Part shown: piece by piece, positions 9,832 through 18,085 of the stretch
Numbering within the stretch: the stretch's first letter is position 1
Layout: every line of letters starts with the position of its first letter
Assembly: GCA_002717505.1 (NCBI GenBank)
Contig: PBEB01000014.1
Location: forward strand, 1-64,000
DNA length: 64,000 bases
Direction of reading: 5' to 3'
From: Leptospiraceae bacterium
Lineage (GTDB): Bacteria > Spirochaetota > Leptospiria > Leptospirales > Leptonemataceae
The notes under the pieces: generated by a model
What the model saw: the letters and a program-made list of their open reading frames with translations, nothing else
Told to the model about the DNA's origin: nothing
Database searches by the model: none
Made by a program: the position numbers and the translations under genes

Positions 9832-10800
9832 ATGAGTGAGAAAAAACTTCCAAAAGCCCGTGGAAAAAAGAGAGCCCTTCTAGTTGAAGGAGGAGGCATG
9901 AAAGGTGCCTTCTCCGGGGGAGCCCTCCATGCGTTGCATACCTTCCGTAGTTCCGAGGAATATGATCTAATACTGGCTGTGTCCTCCGGAGCCTGCTCGG
10001 CGGCTTATTATGCAACCACAGCCGCTGATGAAGGGGATCAGCTGGAGAAGAACATTCGCATCTGGAGAGAAGACCTTACCGGCTGGAAGATGATTTCGCC
10101 TCTCAATCCGCTAATCGGGCGGCCGTTTCTAGATCAGGGATACCTGGTGGACTATTTGTTTGGCCATAAGTATCCAATAGATCGTCATTGGTTGGCTGAA
10201 AAGAAAAGTACTCCCTTTTACATTGCCGTTACCAGTATGGAGCGACACCAGGTAGAATTCATTCGCGCAACACCAGATAACCTAACCGATCTACTGAAAG
10301 CAGCCACATCATTGCCAGTGGCCACCTGGGGTCAGCATCCCATGGACGGCGAACAATACTCCGACGCAGCCATTCTTAATCCTCTACCAGTAGAAGACTT
10401 GCTGCAAGCGGGATACAGAGATATCACCGTTGTGCTGAATTCGCCACTCAAGAACCTCTCGCCTCCTGTGCCAAAGTGGCTATCTGCCATGGCTTTTCCG
10501 GGTCATGCTATGGCTGATTTGATGCATCGCAACCATCACGTAGGGTACAATCGAGGCCGAGAACTGCTGGCCAATCCTCCCAGAGGAGTTACGTTTACCA
10601 TCGCCGCCCCGGAACAGGGGCTTGCGGTAGGTCTGACCGGCACTTCTCCCCGGGACCTGAATGCGGCTGTGGACCAGGGATATTTGAACGGTCTGGACAC
10701 CTTTCAGTCATTCGAAGGGAAGCCTGTTGCGCGAAAAAAGCTGCGATCTATTCGAGCCGGCCGAAGCGAAAAGAAAAGTCGAACCACCAGCCATCGTTAG
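9832..10800 (+). CDS. Patatin-like phospholipase family protein
   Basis: This 322-residue protein is a predicted serine acyl hydrolase of the patatin/YjjU-like group acting on phospholipids or acyl esters. The oxyanion-hole loop is GGGMKGAFSG (20-29), the nucleophile elbow is AVSSG (49-53, Ser51) with Ala in place of the usual first Gly, and the catalytic Asp lies in YSDAAILNPLP where DGG or DGA is usual. No signal peptide is present, so it is probably cytoplasmic. ATG at 9832 is chosen over the TTG at 9793 because the conserved part begins shortly after it. The C-terminus is Arg/Lys-rich, and the last codons and stop lie inside a 14-base tandem repeat. Confidence 0.86.
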   Translation: MSEKKLPKARGKKRALLVEGGGMKGAFSGGALHALHTFRSSEEYDLILAVSSGACSAAYYATTAADEGDQLEKNIRIWREDLTGWKMISPLNPLIGRPFLDQGYLVDYLFGHKYPIDRHWLAEKKSTPFYIAVTSMERHQVEFIRATPDNLTDLLKAATSLPVATWGQHPMDGEQYSDAAILNPLPVEDLLQAGYRDITVVLNSPLKNLSPPVPKWLSAMAFPGHAMADLMHRNHHVGYNRGRELLANPPRGVTFTIAAPEQGLAVGLTGTSPRDLNAAVDQGYLNGLDTFQSFEGKPVARKKLRSIRAGRSEKKSRTTSHR

Positions 10801-10828
10801 CCAGCCATCGTTAGCCAGTCGTCGCTAG
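10787..10828. repeat. 14-bp tandem repeat across the patatin gene stop codon
   Basis: Three head-to-tail 14-base units begin with CCAG and end with TAG: 10787-10800 and 10801-10814 are identical (CCAGCCATCGTTAG) and 10815-10828 is diverged (CCAGTCGTCGCTAG). The stop codon is the TAG of the first unit. The unit length is not a multiple of three, so copy-number change could shift where a readthrough product would end but does not move the first stop. Confidence 0.93.
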
Positions 10829-10991
10829 CGAGGGATTCTCCTGGCATCCAGTCATGTCGTAGTTTGACTTCATATACAGGGGATCCGAGCATTTTCAATG
10901 TATTGAGATTGCGCGAATCGAAGCCGAACATGCGGGGCAGTGAACAGCAGAGCAGAGCTCGGAAGGTCGAATGACCTTCCAAACCGATCCA

Positions 10992-12866
10992 TCACGGAGT
11001 GCAGGCTAGATGGGCTTCTATGGGTCCAATAGAATAAAAGCCATCCCCTCCAGGTCTTGCACCAGATAAAGCATCTGGCAGTACCGGCTGCGATATTGCT
11101 GTCGGATCTACGCCGCCTTCTGAAACCGAGCAAGGATTCGAGACGGAAAAACGAAAATCGCTAGAACCATTCACAAAAGACGGCGTAAAGGAAATATTCC
11201 CCGTAGAAGTAGCGCCGGTGTACAGAGTTCCACAGCCGGAGTTTGTACCGAAGTTGCCGGTACATATACTCGGGAAGCTCTGAACCGAAGTTCGCAATAG
11301 AGCCCCCGGACAATCCCAGAGATTATTGTTCCGGATCCCCAGAGTCGCTGGCAGACCGGCAAGATCACGAATACAATATTGATTGGTTCCTCCACCGGCC
11401 TGGATCAGATTGTTATAAACTGGTCCGGTGGGATTCGCCCCGATCTCCAATCCGATGGACTCGGTGGCCGCCGTGGACTGACTTCGTATATAGTTATGGC
11501 CAATGCGCCAATTCCCGGCAGCATTGATAGCCAGACCATGGCTGATATTGCTGGCATCCCGGGCGAAGAGAAAGCTAGAATCGATTTCTCCATCCCCTCC
11601 ATTGATTTCCATTGCAATGGAACGCTGGGTAGCAGACGAACCCTGAATTACGCTTGCATGTATTCTGACAGTACCGCCATCCACGCGTAGACCCAGTCCA
11701 TCCTGGGAAGTTCCATCCTGAGGTTGAATACGTACTGCTTCGAGCAGAACCGTGCGAGCCGGAGTAGTGTCCACGATCAGGCCGGTCCGCGATGTTGTGC
11801 CAGAACCGGGATCGAGCCGCACATTATGGAATGAGCCACCTCCCATCATATACACTGCAGTAGAGTCTGTTCCGCCGGGCCCCAGGATCTGCAGGCCATC
11901 CAGGCCCGTTTCTGCGTCCAGGGCGGGGTTGAATCTCAAAATGCATTGCTGTGCGCCGCAGCCATTGCCGGAGCCGGTAAGAACAGTACCGTTCGCCCAT
12001 GGATTTCTGGAGGAAAAATCTGCAGAGAATCCTCCCATCAGGGAAATACGGGGGGACATGTTTAAGGCATTGGCTCCCAGGTTATACGTGCCGTTAGCGA
12101 TCTGGATAGCACAACGGTTGGCTCCACCACATCCCGTAGCCTGACTGATCGCATGGGCAATTGTAGCACAGGGAGTGGTAGAAACAGAGCAATCGTTCGT
12201 TCCGGTTAAATCGTCACCAGTCATGGAAACGTATCTGGCATCCGAGGCTATGAAATATCGCATTCCTGTACTCAGATTAAAAAATCCATCAGTGTCCTGG
12301 CAGTTCAGTAGCTGTAATATGCGATTGGCTCCTGCATTCCAGTTGCCCGTCGGAGTTACAGTAAGCGTGTCATCCACCACATTTGTGGTGGACCAGGCAA
12401 TGGAATGCGAATCCGTTCCCAGACCGGTGGAACCGTCGACAGTGCAGCCAGTCATGGAGCGAGTAAAGCGAATCTCTATAGGCTGGGATGCTTGAATCAC
12501 AGACTGATCAGCCGGAGTAATCTCCGCTGCCTTCAAGCAATCCACCTGGACGTTGAGACGATCCTCGGTAATAACACCATCACCATTTCGAATACTACAG
12601 ATGTAACCGGCGGGAACGGAAGCCAAGACCACGTCATAGGCTTCCCCGGGCTCGAACCGATCATCGAACTGGAAAGAACCGGATTGACTCAGTGATTGAA
12701 AATGCGCGCCAGATTGAAGAACCAGACCGGGATCTTCCAATCCCGCGACGAATCCGCCCAGAACAACGCCAGGCCCCGGCAGAAAAAGGAATTCTCGATC
12801 TTCTGGATAATTTTTGACGCAACTACCTGCAATTGCAAGCAGCAAGAGGAAGCACCCAACCCTCAT
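10992..12866 (-). CDS. Lipoprotein with Ig-like domain and predicted parallel beta-helix (paralogue A)
   Basis: This is a 624-residue predicted surface or periplasmic lipoprotein. The signal is MRVGCFLLLLAIAGSC with lipidated Cys16. Residues about 40-110 form a small domain ending in VPAGYICSIRNGDGVI and a VQVDC strand, common in leptospiral lipoproteins. A Big_5-like Ig domain follows (TPADQSVIQASQPIEIRFT). Then a cysteine-containing DDLTGTNDCSVSTTPCATI segment leads into short repeated strands with many Asn, Gly and aliphatic residues (NNLIQAGG-type turns), as in right-handed beta-helix proteins such as DUF1565 or pectate-lyase folds. It lies 88 bases downstream of paralogue B in the same direction. 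Function (adhesion, polysaccharide binding) is unknown. Confidence 0.78.
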   Translation of the reverse strand: MRVGCFLLLLAIAGSCVKNYPEDREFLFLPGPGVVLGGFVAGLEDPGLVLQSGAHFQSLSQSGSFQFDDRFEPGEAYDVVLASVPAGYICSIRNGDGVITEDRLNVQVDCLKAAEITPADQSVIQASQPIEIRFTRSMTGCTVDGSTGLGTDSHSIAWSTTNVVDDTLTVTPTGNWNAGANRILQLLNCQDTDGFFNLSTGMRYFIASDARYVSMTGDDLTGTNDCSVSTTPCATIAHAISQATGCGGANRCAIQIANGTYNLGANALNMSPRISLMGGFSADFSSRNPWANGTVLTGSGNGCGAQQCILRFNPALDAETGLDGLQILGPGGTDSTAVYMMGGGSFHNVRLDPGSGTTSRTGLIVDTTPARTVLLEAVRIQPQDGTSQDGLGLRVDGGTVRIHASVIQGSSATQRSIAMEINGGDGEIDSSFLFARDASNISHGLAINAAGNWRIGHNYIRSQSTAATESIGLEIGANPTGPVYNNLIQAGGGTNQYCIRDLAGLPATLGIRNNNLWDCPGALLRTSVQSFPSICTGNFGTNSGCGTLYTGATSTGNISFTPSFVNGSSDFRFSVSNPCSVSEGGVDPTAISQPVLPDALSGARPGGDGFYSIGPIEAHLACTP

Positions 12867-12954
12867 ATACCCAGGGGCCTAACGCTCGGTCCTCGGCGCA
12901 AGGAAAATATAGCCCGGTATATACGAATTCTGACTAACCGCTAATCCCGAAAGC

Positions 12955-14928
12955 TTAAAAGCAACCCAGTGTGGGTTCGTATAGACCTATACTAAAGAAA
13001 CCGTCGACACCTGGTCGCGTTTGATAATCTGCGTCCGGTCGATTCGCAATGCCATAGGTTGCAGGATCCACCCCTCCCTGTGCAGAAAGGCAGGGGGAAC
13101 TGGCCGAATAGTGAAAGTCACCGGCGGCCGAATTCAGAAACATCGGATTGACGGATACATTCTGCCTGGTGCCGGCATCGCTGTACATCGCGGCGCAGGT
13201 GCCATCACCAAATGTTCCGCGATTCGCAGGTATAGAAGTCCCCTCATCGCAAATCGTATCGTACGCGATTCCGCCGCTATCTTCCATGAGACCACTGGGA
13301 CAGCCAAAGAGATTGTTGGAATCCAGATCAACTGTATTGGGAAGCCCTATAGCATCCCGCATGCAAAAAGACTGAGGACTGCCAGTATTCCCGAGGATAA
13401 TATTGTTTATGACTGCGCCTCCAGAAAGGGCAGTCATAAAATGGATTCCAGTAGAAATCCCGGTCAGTGCCTGGTCGGCAAGGATGAGATTGTTGGCAAT
13501 GTTGTATGCACTACCAGAATTTAGCAAGATTCCTGTAGTGTCGTTGGCAATACCCGAGTAGATTCCATTGGTATTGATACTTCCTGCTCCACCAAGCAGA
13601 GCGATGGCAGTGGCATTGGTCACGGCCCCATTCGTCAGAATCTGATTTAAATAGAGGTCGGCGGTACCAGAATTCAAAACTACGGCCCGTGCGATACTCG
13701 CTGTATTTCCCTGAACTTCGATTCGGTTCCCATTGATAATACTGAGTCCTGAGCCGGAAAGATTCAACGCTGTGCGACTGGTGGATCCGTTTCCACCCAT
13801 GATGTGATTGTTTGTCATTCGGACTGCGCCGTTCACCTGCACACCAAGGGAGCTCAAAGCAGAGCTTTCATCGCCTACTATTGTAAAGCCATCAATGAGA
13901 GTAGCCGCGCTGACTGTCCCAGGAACCAGGATATGACATTGGCCGGTGCCGCAGAGGCCACCGTTTCCGACAAGGATTGAATTCCTCGCCTGTGGGAACC
14001 GCGCAGAAAAGTCTGTGGTATAGCTACCCATCAAAGAGATGCGATCAGACATTGTAATCGGAGTGCCAGAAAGATTATAGGTAGCGCGAAAGTGGGGCGC
14101 CACGGCATTGGTGGGTCCTTCGGCTACCAGCACAGCACAATCAATTGTGCCATTGCATCCATTGCCCACGAGCTGCGTAATCGCATAGTTAATAGTAGCA
14201 CATGCACTGGCTACAGTTCCGCAGACTCCAGCATCGGTACCGGATGTGGCTACGTAAGCTACATTGGAGGCCACCAGATAATTTAGTGTAAGATTGATGG
14301 AAACCGACCCGTCCGCGGATTGACAATTATTCAGAATCAGAAATCTCAGACTGCCGGTGCTCCAGCCTGCAGTGGTAAACTCCAGGGTATCATTGGGGAC
14401 ATTGGTTGTAAGAAGATTTGTGCCGGTTATATCCGATGCCAGGTTCGCCGCTGCTGGAGTTGCTGCCCCGTCCACTGTGCACCCCGTCATTGAACGCGAA
14501 AAGACGATTCGGATGGGCTGGGTAGAAAGCAGAACAGAATTATTCTGGGGGCTGATGGTAGCAGCTCGAAGGCAGTTCACCTGCACATTAGTCACATTTG
14601 CATTAACGACACCAGTGCCATTCGTTAGGGTACAGGTGTATCCTGCAGGCACGGATTGAACAACTACGTTATAACTGCTACCCTCGGGATAGCGATTGGA
14701 AAAGGTAAAAGTCCCGGAAACGGCCAGGTTCAGAGTGGCACTTCCACTGGCCAACACCAGTCCCGGGTCCTGAAGCCCCGTAACGCTCACAGACAGGGTA
14801 TAACCGGCATTCAGAGCGCCCAGCCCCAGAATCGATGGATCCTGGGGATAATCCTCAACGCAGTGGGGCAGATATGCCACAGTCAGAAATAGGAGAGTAA
14901 GACTTATCTTACGAATAGGTAAGCACAT
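12955..14928 (-). CDS. Lipoprotein with Ig-like domain and predicted parallel beta-helix (paralogue B)
   Basis: The 657-residue product shares its whole architecture with the gene just downstream. It has a lipoprotein signal ending LTVAYLPHC, a domain ending VPAGYTCTLTNGTGVV, a Big_5-like Ig domain (SPQNNSVLLSTQPIRIVFS and MTGCTVDG), then a Ser/Thr/Asn/Gly-rich beta-helix region with a VCGTVASACATINYAI entry segment. The shared C-terminal pattern (GVDPxx, a PDA/PDAD segment, then RPGxDGFYSIG or RPGVDGFFSIG, ending near a final Cys) makes tandem duplication very likely. It is the first gene of a two-gene transcript. Cys near both ends and in the helix entry could form disulphides. Surface exposure is inference. 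Confidence 0.78.
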   Translation of the reverse strand: MCLPIRKISLTLLFLTVAYLPHCVEDYPQDPSILGLGALNAGYTLSVSVTGLQDPGLVLASGSATLNLAVSGTFTFSNRYPEGSSYNVVVQSVPAGYTCTLTNGTGVVNANVTNVQVNCLRAATISPQNNSVLLSTQPIRIVFSRSMTGCTVDGAATPAAANLASDITGTNLLTTNVPNDTLEFTTAGWSTGSLRFLILNNCQSADGSVSINLTLNYLVASNVAYVATSGTDAGVCGTVASACATINYAITQLVGNGCNGTIDCAVLVAEGPTNAVAPHFRATYNLSGTPITMSDRISLMGSYTTDFSARFPQARNSILVGNGGLCGTGQCHILVPGTVSAATLIDGFTIVGDESSALSSLGVQVNGAVRMTNNHIMGGNGSTSRTALNLSGSGLSIINGNRIEVQGNTASIARAVVLNSGTADLYLNQILTNGAVTNATAIALLGGAGSINTNGIYSGIANDTTGILLNSGSAYNIANNLILADQALTGISTGIHFMTALSGGAVINNIILGNTGSPQSFCMRDAIGLPNTVDLDSNNLFGCPSGLMEDSGGIAYDTICDEGTSIPANRGTFGDGTCAAMYSDAGTRQNVSVNPMFLNSAAGDFHYSASSPCLSAQGGVDPATYGIANRPDADYQTRPGVDGFFSIGLYEPTLGCF

Positions 14929-15348
14929 AAAGTTGGATCGTTAGACTTAGAGCAGGAGTGAAAGGATTGGCCGGGGCCGCATCATTTCCCTTTCCTTCTT
15001 TTGAAACAAGAGTAATGATTCATTTTTTCAATGCAAAGCATCGTTTCACGAAATTGTCACAGCCCCCTGGCAACCTGACTCTGAGCGGAAGTGCCCTCAT
15101 TTGAACTGGTCCTGAATGAAAACAAGCGAATCAGAACTTGCCCTGAGCTGCCACACCATCCATGAATACCGCGACTACCTGGATACTTTTTCAATAAATG
15201 GCTCCGGTGTACCTGAGAACCAGGTGAAAAAAGGCTCAATTCATGCTAAAAAAGGTGGCCAGAAGTAAACCGGATGTTACTCTCTGGCGTCCAATTAGGG
15301 CGATCGGGACCCCAAGGTCCTGCGTACATTACCCATGGGGAGTGAGAT
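14929..15348. other. Gene-free spacer upstream of small secreted protein
   Basis: This 420-base region lies between two divergent genes. I see a short inverted repeat at 15307-15319 (GGACC CCAA GGTCC) in the likely leader of the following gene and no convincing promoter hexamers. A 60-codon minus-strand frame at 15057-15239 has no recognisable domain or ribosome binding site and is not called. Confidence 0.5.
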
Positions 15349-15699
15349 ATGAAACTGAAACTACTGGGAGTCCTGTTTGGCCTCGCATTCCTGCCCGTTG
15401 CGGCTTTCGCGGATACTTCAATCTATTTCTGCGAAGAAACCGGCGCGTATGGCGCAAGCTGGGGACAAGCTGACAATCATGGCGTTGCTAAATCGCAATG
15501 TGAAAAATATGGCGGAACAGCTTGCGAAGAGCTGATCAGCTGTGGAACAGGATTTGCTGCCATCGCAACCAGCAACAATCAAGTAATTGGTGCTTCTTGT
15601 GGCGCTGGCAACCAGGGCGCGGCTAATAAAGCTGCTCTGGAAGCTTGCCGTGATAGCGGTGGAACCGGTTGTGCTATCAAGCACAAGTGGAGAGGCTAA
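15349..15699 (+). CDS. Small secreted DUF4189-like protein
   Basis: This 116-residue protein has a signal peptide (KLLGVLFGLAFLPVAAFA, cleavage near residue 21), so it is exported. The mature part resembles DUF4189: it begins with an aromatic strand, has GASWGQ and NHGVAKSQCEKYGG, and two halves each with an Ala-rich helix followed by GGTAC or GGTGC (KSQCEKYGGTACEE and AALEACRDSGGTGCAI), with paired cysteines likely disulphide bonded. GGGGAG about seven bases before the ATG is a good ribosome binding site. A stem-loop terminator follows, so it is monocistronic. Function unknown. Confidence 0.75.
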   Translation: MKLKLLGVLFGLAFLPVAAFADTSIYFCEETGAYGASWGQADNHGVAKSQCEKYGGTACEELISCGTGFAAIATSNNQVIGASCGAGNQGAANKAALEACRDSGGTGCAIKHKWRG

Positions 15700-15760
15700 T
15701 ATACAGAGAATCTAACTTCCCATGCGCTGCTTCTGTAGCGTAGGGAGATCTTGAAAAAGG

Positions 15761-15788
15761 GGCCGGCCTGTAAAGGTCGGCCTTTATT
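15761..15788 (+). terminator. Rho-independent terminator after the DUF4189-like gene
   Basis: A 9-bp GC-rich stem (15761-15769 pairing with 15774-15782, one G-U pair) with a GTAA tetraloop is followed by TTTATT. It lies 61 bases after the stop codon and also sits just beyond the end of the convergent thioesterase gene. Confidence 0.82.
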
Positions 15789-15808
15789 CCTTCATGGCCC
15801 TGCCCGAT

Positions 15809-16687
15809 TTAACCGGCCAGCTCAGGCTTGTTCTCAAGATACTTTTCAATCATGTGAATGTACTCCGGCCCCGCTCTTCGTGGCCTTCTTCTGGACAGGC
15901 TGACAATCAACTGCTCTTCGATATTGCTCATGATTAGATTTCCCTGCTGATCCAGAACATCGCTTCTCAGATAGCATCGAATCTTCTCCAGCCGATCCAC
16001 CCAGGTGTACACATTCAGAAGCTCGCCAGGTAGAGGCTGGCGGTAGATTCCAAAAGTCCCCGACGTAAAGAAAGTCACTGTGTCCATTTCCAGAATCCGC
16101 TTCTGATCCAGGCCAATAGCATAGGAGAATCCCCAGCGGCCTTCCTCGACCATTCTCCAGTATGCAGCGGCCGGATAGCTAAAGAACGGAGTTCGCTCCG
16201 AATAAAGGGCCGTTACCGGTGTGGCCACAGCATCGCAATTCTTTCGCTCAGCAAAACTGGTGGGTAATTTCCCAATGTAATCCATCGGGCTCTCTTCAGA
16301 GTGAGCCACTCCCGACTCATCTGTTGCCATAGTCAGAGTCGTTCCAGCCGTAAGCAGACGGGTCACCGTGGCAATCCGGCAGGCTAAAACTCCGTCCTCC
16401 TGCTTCACTTCCTGAAGCCAGAGTTGCCTCTCTCCGTCTAGCTCCAGATGGGTCTCTACCTTGAGGGCATTACCCGGTAACTGCTCTCGAGAAAAGGAAC
16501 AATGGGTCAGCTCAGGTTGGAGGCTTTGGCCTGCCTCCAGCATCGAATCCAGGGAGTATCCAAGGGAGGCCATCATCCGGATGCGACCTTCCCAGCAGAA
16601 TGCTTCGTAGGTTCGGCTGGTCACATGCCTCTGGGTATCGAGGTCAAACATTCGTGGTGTTGCATTGAATTCTAAGAAGTAGCTCAT
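15809..16687 (-). CDS. Acyl-ACP/acyl-CoA thioesterase-like (double hotdog) protein
   Basis: This 292-residue cytoplasmic protein is best read as a tandem hotdog thioesterase. The N-terminal half has FDLDTQRHVTSRTYEAFCWEGR, like the Asp-x-Asn/Gln-x-His-Val start of 4HBT acyl-thioesterases. The second half begins near YPAAAYWRMVEEGRWGF and repeats the pattern with a lone acidic/His set less clear. AGGGGGA ahead of ATG 16687 is a strong ribosome binding site. It is divergently transcribed from a TetR regulator with a 14-bp inverted repeat between them, so it is the likely regulated target. The exact acyl substrate is unknown. Confidence 0.65.
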   Translation of the reverse strand: MSYFLEFNATPRMFDLDTQRHVTSRTYEAFCWEGRIRMMASLGYSLDSMLEAGQSLQPELTHCSFSREQLPGNALKVETHLELDGERQLWLQEVKQEDGVLACRIATVTRLLTAGTTLTMATDESGVAHSEESPMDYIGKLPTSFAERKNCDAVATPVTALYSERTPFFSYPAAAYWRMVEEGRWGFSYAIGLDQKRILEMDTVTFFTSGTFGIYRQPLPGELLNVYTWVDRLEKIRCYLRSDVLDQQGNLIMSNIEEQLIVSLSRRRPRRAGPEYIHMIEKYLENKPELAG

Positions 16688-16736
16688 GTATTCCCCCTGG
16701 ATCTGCGCGTAGAACGGACAAATATTTCACCACCCT

Positions 16737-16780
16737 AACGATCGTTCGTTCGCAGAGCAAACAAAAAACGAACGATCGTT
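16737..16780. promoter_or_regulatory. Inverted-repeat operator between thioesterase and TetR genes
   Basis: AACGATCGTTCGTT at 16737-16750 is repeated as its exact reverse complement at 16767-16780, with 16 bases between. Each arm itself contains the palindrome AACGATCGTT. A TTGACT hexamer at 16781-16786 abuts the right arm. Position in a divergent promoter next to a TetR gene makes this the probable binding site of that regulator, controlling both directions. Confidence 0.85.
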
Positions 16781-16820
16781 TTGACTGGACAGATCGCCCG
16801 AGAATCCGTATCTGAAACCA

Positions 16821-17408
16821 GTGGCAAAATCAAAGAAAGACGTAAGAGAACGGGTCATGACCGAAGTGATGAAACAGTTCTACCGGGGCGGCTATTATAA
16901 AACCGGAATCAGGGACATTGCAGCCGGCGCCCAGGTAGCCCTTTCCAGCGTCTATGATCACTTCTCCAGCAAGGAGGAGCTGGCACAGAATTACCTGGTA
17001 GCAGAGGAGCAGCAAATGCTTTCCAATCTGCGAAAGCTCATGGAGCATTTTCCAGATATCCACGATTTTGCCCGGGCCTGGACTCTGGCCAAGCGAAGGG
17101 ACCTCAAAGCCGGACGGTTTCTGGGCTGTCCGTTTGCAGGTTTTGCCTATCAATCGGTGGATCTGCAACCGGAGCATATTGCACGGCTTCGGGAAATCTC
17201 AGGCCAATGGGTGAAGACCCTGAAGGAATACATTGTCTATAATCAGAAATCTGGCAAGATTCGAAAGTCCGTGGATCCGGATTACCTTGCCCGCCGAATC
17301 ATGGTTCTGACTCAAGGAGCCATGACAATGTGGAGGATTTCCCGAGACTCAAAATTCATAGAAGTGCTGGATGAATACTGGCAGGATGAGATGGCGCGAA
17401 TCGATTAG
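16821..17408 (+). CDS. TetR/AcrR family transcriptional regulator
   Basis: This 195-residue repressor has an N-terminal helix-turn-helix (residues about 10-55) reading TGIRDIAAGAQVALSSVYDHF then SSKEEL, the TetR signature. The C-terminal helical part (CPFAGFAYQS and later) would bind the inducer, possibly an acyl-CoA given its neighbour. The start is GTG at 16821; ATG at 16857 would cut into helix 1. It is divergent from the thioesterase and probably autoregulated through the inverted repeat at 16737-16780. Confidence 0.9.
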   Translation: MAKSKKDVRERVMTEVMKQFYRGGYYKTGIRDIAAGAQVALSSVYDHFSSKEELAQNYLVAEEQQMLSNLRKLMEHFPDIHDFARAWTLAKRRDLKAGRFLGCPFAGFAYQSVDLQPEHIARLREISGQWVKTLKEYIVYNQKSGKIRKSVDPDYLARRIMVLTQGAMTMWRISRDSKFIEVLDEYWQDEMARID

Positions 17409-17419
17409 AATGCTCTTCG

Positions 17420-17977
17420 CTACTTCCACTTCCATGCCGGTTTCTCGAGAACCGATATGTCCGCCAGGTCTGTTAGCTTTTTCATCAGCGTTTCCAGATC
17501 CTTTCCCAGCTGGTTCTCAGGCAGAGTAATGCCCTGCCCGGTTCGCAGCATCAATAGTACATATCCCGGAATTCGAACAATGCTTTCAATGTGATCTAGT
17601 TTAATCTGAGTTCTTGCAGATTCATCCTCCAGTACAAGGATCGTCTCTGCATTGGCTTCATCCGAGTCCAGGCTGATTGCAACGTTTCGATTTATCATTC
17701 CTCGAAGCGCATCATCGATGTGTCGCTCATAATGACCACGAAAGCGCCAGCGAGAATAGTAGGGATAGAAGAACAGCCACAGGACACCCAGGGATGCGAA
17801 GAGCACAGCAGCGAAAAAGGACTCCACAAGCGCATACAGGGGGGCAAGAACCAGAAACAATCCCGAAATCAAGAATCGGGCAATGCGGCGTTGCCTAGTT
17901 ATTCGACTGGATTGGGAAGCGAAATAGAGCTGATAGGTCAGCAATGATTCCTTCTCAATGATATATTCAAGTTTCAT
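17420..17977 (-). CDS. YcxB-like membrane protein
   Basis: This 185-residue protein has two close transmembrane segments (about 32-70, IARFLISGLFLVLAPLY and AAVLFASLGVLWLFFY) and a soluble C-terminal domain with ARTQIKLDHIESIVRIPGY and a VLLMLRTGQGITLP strand, the pattern of YcxB-like C-terminal domains. I start at ATG 17977: the open frame continues to 18037 but that stretch overlaps the terminator hairpin of the upstream gene. It is convergent with the TetR gene, whose stop is 11 bases away. Function unknown. Confidence 0.7.
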   Translation of the reverse strand: MKLEYIIEKESLLTYQLYFASQSSRITRQRRIARFLISGLFLVLAPLYALVESFFAAVLFASLGVLWLFFYPYYSRWRFRGHYERHIDDALRGMINRNVAISLDSDEANAETILVLEDESARTQIKLDHIESIVRIPGYVLLMLRTGQGITLPENQLGKDLETLMKKLTDLADISVLEKPAWKWK

Positions 17978-18009
17978 TGAAGGTGGCTGAAGGAAGTCTC
18001 CAGAGTTTC

Positions 18010-18050
18010 GCAAGGAAAACCTATCCGGGATGCGCAAACATCCCGGATAG
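18010..18050 (-). terminator. Terminator of the BASS-family transporter gene
   Basis: A perfect 12-bp stem (CTATCCGGGATG at 18021-18032 with CATCCCGGATAG at 18039-18050, 6-base loop) lies 35 bases after the stop codon. On the minus strand it is followed by GTTTTCCTT. Confidence 0.78.
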
Positions 18051-18085
18051 AAATCAAGTAAATACTGTCGATTGCTCGAAGAAAT

